64,000 nt of DNA from Bacteroidia bacterium. GTDB taxonomy: Bacteria; Bacteroidota; Bacteroidia; Cytophagales; JAAEPT01. The notes beneath the pieces are model-generated. The model had not been told where the DNA came from and ran no database searches. It saw only the letters and a program-made list of their open reading frames with translations. Shown here piece by piece: positions 59,060 to 64,000 of this stretch. Made by a program: the position numbers and the translations under genes. Position 1 is the stretch's first letter. Each line of letters starts with the position of its first letter. Location of the stretch: NCBI GenBank assembly GCA_030431525.1, contig JAUIJC010000021.1, forward strand, positions 29,563 through 93,562. The letters run 5' to 3'.

Positions 59060-59440
59060 AGGTGGTATTCGGCCCTGTGATTTTGGCTAAGGTAGGGAAT
59101 CCAAGTTTATAACTGCAACAAAGCCTTGTTTGGTTGCGAAGGGGTCTTCATCTGGTTTTCCCGTTTTGGGTGCCAGTGGAGCCTCTTCTTTTTTGGTGTG
59201 AGAAAAGGGGTGGTGGTGAATGTTTTAGTTTACTATTGGTAAAAGTTTGGCTTTGCTGTTTTCAAGTCGCGCATAATTATGGTTAAAACCCTAAATACTT
59301 TTTGAATATAACTTAAATATAACTTTTGCTTGTCTTGTTCTTCATAGATGGACTCCATTTTTGTAGTGTAAAAATTTACTAAAAGTAAAACCTCTTCCTG
59401 TTGCATACCTCTCTGTGGGGTGTCATAATTTCTTTCAAAA
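59060..59440. other. 380-nt spacer between the regulator and the receptor
   Basis: It contains a candidate TTTTTG ... TAACTTTTG promoter (59299-59328) for the TonB-dependent receptor. I see nothing else. Confidence 0.5.
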
Positions 59441-62254
59441 ATGAAAAAAACGACAACGTTTTTTGTTGCGCTTCTGGGCTTTGCCGGAAGCTTGTTCGCG
59501 CAGACTGGTGCCGTGAAGGGACTGGTCACTGACAATGAGGGTGCGCTCCCGATGGTGCGTGTCTATGTAGGCGACAGCGCTTCCAGCGTGGAGGCCTACA
59601 GTGATTTTGATGGCAACTTTAAGCTCTCCCGCATCCCTGTGGGAAAACAACAAATCCACTTCGCTTTCTTGGGTTACCAAGAGTTGGTGAAGGAGGTAGA
59701 AGTAGTGGACGGTCAGGTGGTTTCATTGGGGAATGTGACCATGTCTATCGCTGTTCAGGAACTTGGGGAGGTGACCGTAGATGCGGGCCACATGGTGAAG
59801 GGCGAGATGAAGGCCGTCAACATGAAGAAGAACTCCGACAAGATTGTTGATGTCATCGCCGCTGATGGTATTGGTAAACTTCCAGACCGTAATGCTGGTG
59901 AGGCTGTTCAGCGTGCGCCGGGTGTGTCCATTGAAAGGGACCAAGGTGAAGGTCGCTTTGTTGCAGTTCGTGGTCTTCCAGCGGAGTGGAGCTCTGCGAC
60001 TATTAACGGCAACCGTATCCCTACAGCCGAGGAGGAAACTGTAACTCGTGCCACTGCCTTTGACTTCTTCCCATCTGATATGATTCAGTTTGTGGAAGTG
60101 AACAAGGCAATCACTCCAGATATGGAAGGTGATGCTATCGGCGGTAGCGTGAACTTTGTAACGCGCACTGCTCCTGAACAGAAAACTTTAAACATCACTG
60201 GTGGATTGGGCGCAAGCCAGAAGGCTGGTGAGCCAATCTGGTCAGGTTCCGTATTGCTCGGTAACCGCTCCAAGAATGGCAAGTTTGGCTACTTGGTGAA
60301 TGGCACCTATTGGAATCGTAATTATGCTACTGATAACTACGAGCCACGTCGTGGTGGTGATGGAATTGGTATCCGTCGTTTGGAGCTTCGTGACTATACA
60401 GGTAACCGTCAGACTTACGGTTTGAACGGTGCTGCGGAATACAAGCCTAATGACAAAAACAAAATCTACGTTCGAGGCATGTATGGTTCACTTCGTGATG
60501 ATGAGTTGCACTACAAGCACCGTTTGCGTTTCGACAAAGATCGTGTTGAGGTTCAGAACATTCACAACGTGCTCGTCACTGAAATGAAAGGTGGTGAGAT
60601 TGGTGGTGATCATGATTTGAGCACAAACACTAAGTTGGAGTGGAAGCTTGCTCATTATGACAACCAGTTCTTCTATGGCAATGTGCCTAACGAGGAGGAT
60701 AAGTCGTACTACGTTGTTCGTTTTGATCAGAGCAATGTTGGTTATGAGAATTTGGAGGATCGTGGTGCTGGTAACCTTGCCTACAACGAGATTGACGGCG
60801 GTACTGATCCTTGGAATCAAATCAGCACACACTTGCCAAGTGACTTCCAAGTTGATCCTTCTCAAGCGACTCTTGCTTGGGTGGAACTTTACAAAGTGAG
60901 CATTCGTGAGCGTGACAACATCGTTGCGAATCTTGACTTAACCACTGAGGCTTCAAATCGTTTGACCTTGAAGTTTGGAGCCAAGTACCGTAACAAAGTG
61001 CGTAATGCTTCATTCGCTGATGAGTTCTATGCTTGGGACGAGACTAAGGCAGGTAAAAGCGCCCCAACCTTGGCAGATTTCAATACTACTGCTCAACCTG
61101 GTGGAGATGCTTTCTTGGCCGAGAGCAATGGAGGGGCTTATTCCAACATGTTTGGTGCGGTGATGACCAAGGAAGACTTGGACAACTTCTGGAACGAGAA
61201 CAAGCAGTACATGACTTTGGATTCTTCAGAGTCTGCTTTGGTGGAGAATGGTGGTGCTTTGGGTCGTACTTTCGACGTGATGGAGAACCACATTTCTGGC
61301 TACGGAATGGCTACTTATAAGCTTTCTGACAAGGTGAGCATGATTGGTGGTGTGCGTATGACACAGACGATGGTTGAGGTTGACGGTTATGAGTACAACG
61401 AGGACGAAGGCAAAACTTCTGCGGTGACCAACACCAACAGCTACCTTTCTGTGTTGCCAATGGCGCACTTGAAGTACTCTCCAACGAATGACGTGAACGT
61501 TCGTTTCGCTGCTACGCATAGCTTCGCTCGTCCAAGCTTCGGTTCAATCTCTCCAGGATCTTCTTACTCCGAGCATGACAACAACTTGAGAGGTGGTAAC
61601 CCTGACTTGAAGCCTACTTACTCATGGAACTTCGATGCTATGGTAGAAAAGTACTTCGGTAATGTTGGATCGGTGTCTGGTGGTTTCTTCCACAAGGTGA
61701 TCACTGACCCAATCTTCCAAACCACTACTTACGGTACTTACAATGGCGTTGACGGTGTGAAAATCAACCGTCCAGAAAATGGTGAGACCGCAACATTGAC
61801 TGGTTTCGAGACAAGCTTTGGCCGCAAGTTGGACTTCCTTCCAGGCGTATTGAGCGGATTCGCAGTAAATGCGAACATGACCTTCATGCACTCTGAAATG
61901 AGCATTCCAGAGCGTGAGGACAAGGTGACTATCCCACGTCAGGCGACTTACTTGTACAACATCGCGTTGTCTTACGAGCGTAACAAAATTTCTGTTCGTT
62001 TGGCCTTGAATCACAAAGGTGCTTATGTGATGGAGCATGGCAGTGCCCCAACCGAGGACATCTACTTCGCTCCATACACCACTATGGATGCTTCTGCTAC
62101 TTACAAGCTGTCTGACCGCGTGTTGTTCTTCGCCGAGATGAACAACTTGTTGAATACCCGTTTGATGTACTACCAAGGACACGAGGAGCGCCCATTGCAG
62201 GTTGAGTACTACGGCATGCGTGGAATGGCTGGTGTTCGTGTGAACTTGTTCTAA
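59441..62254 (+). CDS. TonB-dependent outer-membrane receptor
   Basis: The 937-residue protein has a signal peptide (to about 20). A carboxypeptidase-like domain follows (GAVKGLVTDNEGALPMVRV), then a plug with GEAVQRAPGVSIERDQGEGR, and a beta-barrel ending in GMAGVRVNLF with a terminal Phe. This resembles the TIGR01782 Xanthomonas/Caulobacter-type group. TonB from the adjacent operon and ExbBD energise it. Position suggests a phosphonate-type or chitin-derived substrate, but neither is proven. Confidence 0.88.
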   Translation: MKKTTTFFVALLGFAGSLFAQTGAVKGLVTDNEGALPMVRVYVGDSASSVEAYSDFDGNFKLSRIPVGKQQIHFAFLGYQELVKEVEVVDGQVVSLGNVTMSIAVQELGEVTVDAGHMVKGEMKAVNMKKNSDKIVDVIAADGIGKLPDRNAGEAVQRAPGVSIERDQGEGRFVAVRGLPAEWSSATINGNRIPTAEEETVTRATAFDFFPSDMIQFVEVNKAITPDMEGDAIGGSVNFVTRTAPEQKTLNITGGLGASQKAGEPIWSGSVLLGNRSKNGKFGYLVNGTYWNRNYATDNYEPRRGGDGIGIRRLELRDYTGNRQTYGLNGAAEYKPNDKNKIYVRGMYGSLRDDELHYKHRLRFDKDRVEVQNIHNVLVTEMKGGEIGGDHDLSTNTKLEWKLAHYDNQFFYGNVPNEEDKSYYVVRFDQSNVGYENLEDRGAGNLAYNEIDGGTDPWNQISTHLPSDFQVDPSQATLAWVELYKVSIRERDNIVANLDLTTEASNRLTLKFGAKYRNKVRNASFADEFYAWDETKAGKSAPTLADFNTTAQPGGDAFLAESNGGAYSNMFGAVMTKEDLDNFWNENKQYMTLDSSESALVENGGALGRTFDVMENHISGYGMATYKLSDKVSMIGGVRMTQTMVEVDGYEYNEDEGKTSAVTNTNSYLSVLPMAHLKYSPTNDVNVRFAATHSFARPSFGSISPGSSYSEHDNNLRGGNPDLKPTYSWNFDAMVEKYFGNVGSVSGGFFHKVITDPIFQTTTYGTYNGVDGVKINRPENGETATLTGFETSFGRKLDFLPGVLSGFAVNANMTFMHSEMSIPEREDKVTIPRQATYLYNIALSYERNKISVRLALNHKGAYVMEHGSAPTEDIYFAPYTTMDASATYKLSDRVLFFAEMNNLLNTRLMYYQGHEERPLQVEYYGMRGMAGVRVNLF

Positions 62255-62282
62255 TCAAGAATTAGGATCAGGTCCAAAACGC

Positions 62283-62322
62283 AAAAATCCCCTGCAATCA
62301 TCGGTTGCAGGGGATTTTTTTT
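62283..62322. terminator. Bidirectional terminator
   Basis: Perfect 14-bp stem (aaaatcccctgcaa / ttgcaggggatttt) with T run, between convergent receptor and chitinase genes. Confidence 0.9.
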
Positions 62323-62352
62323 GGCTTAAGGCGAGTGATGATGGCCTCGGGC

Positions 62353-63687
62353 TTATTGTTTCATCAAACGGCTGGTCAATGTTTGCTCGCCGTTCTGAGC
62401 CTGTATCAAGTACACGCCATTGTCCAGCCCTTCAATGTTGATAGGGGCGGATGTATTGTCCGTGGAAAGGAGGGTTCTGCCGTCAAGGCTTAAAATCTCC
62501 ACGCGGTCCATGTCGGCGTAACCTTCCAACTGAATTTGGTTAGTGGCTGGGTTTGGGTAGAAACGCAAGCTCTCATTCAAACCTGCTTCCGTGCTGGTAA
62601 CATTGTTCTCCGTGAAGATTTCCGTGTAGGTGTTAGCAAACAAGTAGCTACCGTCGCAGTTGGCTTTGTCGGTGTTGATGGACCAAGTCATCAGGCCAGC
62701 AAGGTTCGGGTAGGAGTCCAATAAGGTGTAGGTGAATCCCGCAGGTTTTGAAATATCGCCTCTCAAATAATCGACGGCATTTTTCATGTCCTCTGGCGTA
62801 AGGAAGCCTGAGCCTGTACCGCCGTCACACTGGTTGGCAGGAATGCCGAGCGCGAATTTCTCTTCAGGGAAACCATTAAAAGTGCCTTTTCCACCCAATA
62901 GTGTAAAGCCGTGCATGATGGATTCGGCGATGGCCGTTACGTAGTTCGGGTTCCAATCGTCGCTATACACTTTGCCATCAATGGCGACGGACTCATAGGC
63001 GTTGTAAAACTGCGGGTGGAGCAGGTCGATTTCGTCTTCGAGCTCTTCGATGATGGGAAGGAAGATGCTACCGTGCGAATTGTTGAGCTGGTAGTTGGAA
63101 AGGCCACCCACTAAATAAAGCGTTTCAGGGGCCATGGTCAGCAACATGGTTTTGCCCGACTGGGTTTCGTAAGTGGATTTAATAGAGCGGATGGCGTCTA
63201 CCAAATTCTGTTGGATTGGAGTCAGTGAGCCCATCTGCCAATCGTCTCCCATTTCCATCGATGAGCTTTCGAAGTCGATGTCAATGCCGTCCATTTTGTA
63301 CTCGTAGTCGGCAAGAATGGCGTTGATGCTGTTGATAAAAGCATTTTTGGCCGTTTCATCATCAAGACGCACTGGATCACTGGCGCCACCAATACTCAAA
63401 ATGACTTTTTTGCCTTCGCTGTGAAGCTCGTCAATGTCAGCCATGAACTGTGTCTTGCCGTAGTTGTAAGGCCTATTGAACTCCATTTGGTAAAGGGAGG
63501 AGCCAACAGTTGTCGCGAATGCCAATTGGATGACGTTGTACTCGTTGGGGATGTCGGTGAGCTTGAGGTTGGAGCTCCAGTTTTGCCAGTAACCAACCAA
63601 GGCTGGTTTTGGCATTTGCGCGAAAGCGCTCTGACCAAGGCAACAGAAGGCCAAGGCAAGGGTGAGGGTAAACCTACGTAGGTTCAT
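62353..63687 (-). CDS. Secreted GH18 chitinase with T9SS sorting domain
   Basis: The 444-residue protein has a signal peptide (MNLRRFTLTLALAFCCLGQS) and a GH18 barrel from about 28 to 350. The catalytic DGIDIDFE is at 133-140, with Glu140 the likely acid. The C-terminal 80 residues are a T9SS sorting domain (LRFYPNPATNQIQLEGYAD). It would be secreted and hydrolyse chitin or a related beta-1,4 glucosaminoglycan. It is convergent with the TonB-dependent receptor and has its own terminator beyond it. Confidence 0.9.
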   Translation of the reverse strand: MNLRRFTLTLALAFCCLGQSAFAQMPKPALVGYWQNWSSNLKLTDIPNEYNVIQLAFATTVGSSLYQMEFNRPYNYGKTQFMADIDELHSEGKKVILSIGGASDPVRLDDETAKNAFINSINAILADYEYKMDGIDIDFESSSMEMGDDWQMGSLTPIQQNLVDAIRSIKSTYETQSGKTMLLTMAPETLYLVGGLSNYQLNNSHGSIFLPIIEELEDEIDLLHPQFYNAYESVAIDGKVYSDDWNPNYVTAIAESIMHGFTLLGGKGTFNGFPEEKFALGIPANQCDGGTGSGFLTPEDMKNAVDYLRGDISKPAGFTYTLLDSYPNLAGLMTWSINTDKANCDGSYLFANTYTEIFTENNVTSTEAGLNESLRFYPNPATNQIQLEGYADMDRVEILSLDGRTLLSTDNTSAPINIEGLDNGVYLIQAQNGEQTLTSRLMKQ

Positions 63688-63879
63688 GACGATTGTCGGG
63701 TTGGACCCATTTCTTCAAACAGGTCATGCTTCAACGTTTGGTACGAAACGAAGCAGTTCGAAAATAACAATTTCGGGTTGGAAAAGTACAATTATGAGGT
63801 ACCTTATTACCCAAACTCTTGAAAATGTGGAGGAAATGTCGCTTTCCTGATAATTAGTGGAGGGGCTGGTTCAACATGA

Positions 63880-63927
63880 AAAAAGAGGCTGTCTCAAATC
63901 TACCCTGAGACAGCCTCTTCTTTTTTA
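63880..63927. terminator. Terminator
   Basis: A 12-bp perfect stem (gaggctgtctca / tgagacagcctc) with A and T flanks. It probably ends a minus-strand gene entering from the right edge. Confidence 0.85.
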
Positions 63928-63942
63928 TATCTCTTGGCTAAC

Positions 63943-64000
63943 CTAAACTAAAGATTTATCTGTCTTGATTTCCTCTGTTGTCATGCGCCAAGCTGATATT
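63943..64000 (-). CDS. Possible C-terminus of a gene continuing past the window
   Basis: The minus strand reads about 18 codons (ISAWRMTTEEIKTDKSLV) to a stop at 63943, just upstream of a terminator. A second frame is also open (NISLAHDNRGNQDR), so the frame is not certain. No family can be assigned from this fragment. Confidence 0.3.
   Translation of the reverse strand, partial: ISAWRMTTEEIKTDKSLV

Overview
The window reads as a chromosome-like segment of a Bacteroidota bacterium, most likely a marine Cytophagales-type organism. The lineage call rests on several signs. Secreted proteins carry type IX secretion (T9SS) C-terminal sorting domains. The cbb3 oxidase has a fused CcoN-CcoO subunit. 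There are TonB-dependent receptor and ExbB/ExbD genes, promoters of the TAnnTTTG type, and few obvious Shine-Dalgarno sequences. Species cannot be fixed from the sequence alone.

Layout. 0-5.3 kb: a secreted WD40-caspase protein, a TatD nuclease, tRNA-Ser(GGA) and small secreted proteins. 5.3-7.3 kb: a compact HTH-ParA-ParB cassette behind a palindrome. 7.4-16.4 kb: a T9SS protein, an Aquifex-type aconitase homologue with an altered Fe-S ligand, a gamma-glutamylcyclotransferase, a porin and a nucleotidyltransferase. 16.4-25.2 kb: a complete cbb3 oxidase operon (ccoI-S-NO-Q-P-G-H plus a TauE-like protein), including a 59-codon ccoS. 25.2-29.5 kb: accessory DNA with REP palindromes, a REP-associated Y1 transposase (RAYT), a deleted derivative of it, a propeller protein and small genes. 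29.5-32.5 kb: universal stress proteins divergent from a membrane protein and a ribosome hibernation factor. 33.6-36.5 kb: an ExbB/membrane protein/ExbD/ExbD energising cassette. 36.6-45 kb: an MFS transporter, an AAA-ATPase/PD-(D/E)XK protein behind a long imperfect hairpin, dtd, an NmrA-like reductase, bioD and small genes. 45.4-48 kb: class II ribonucleotide reductase. 48.6-53.9 kb: a metalloprotease, a START-like protein, a frameshifted thioredoxin, an acyltransferase, a methyltransferase and small genes. 54-59 kb: a phosphonate-type catabolic locus (MFS, TIGR03364 FAD oxidoreductase, PhnX-like hydrolase, XRE-cupin regulator) with its own TonB. 59-64 kb: a TonB-dependent receptor and a secreted GH18 chitinase.

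Three layers of non-coding structure stand out. First, REP/RAYT elements abut or enter gene 3' ends. Second, at least eight intra-operon spacers consist of degenerate short repeats that mostly fold into hairpins and end just upstream of the next start codon. Third, the same FNR-like inverted repeat, CTGA(C/G)TTTTGTCAG, lies upstream of the cbb3 operon and in the divergent universal-stress/hibernation promoter, which suggests one oxygen-responsive regulon.
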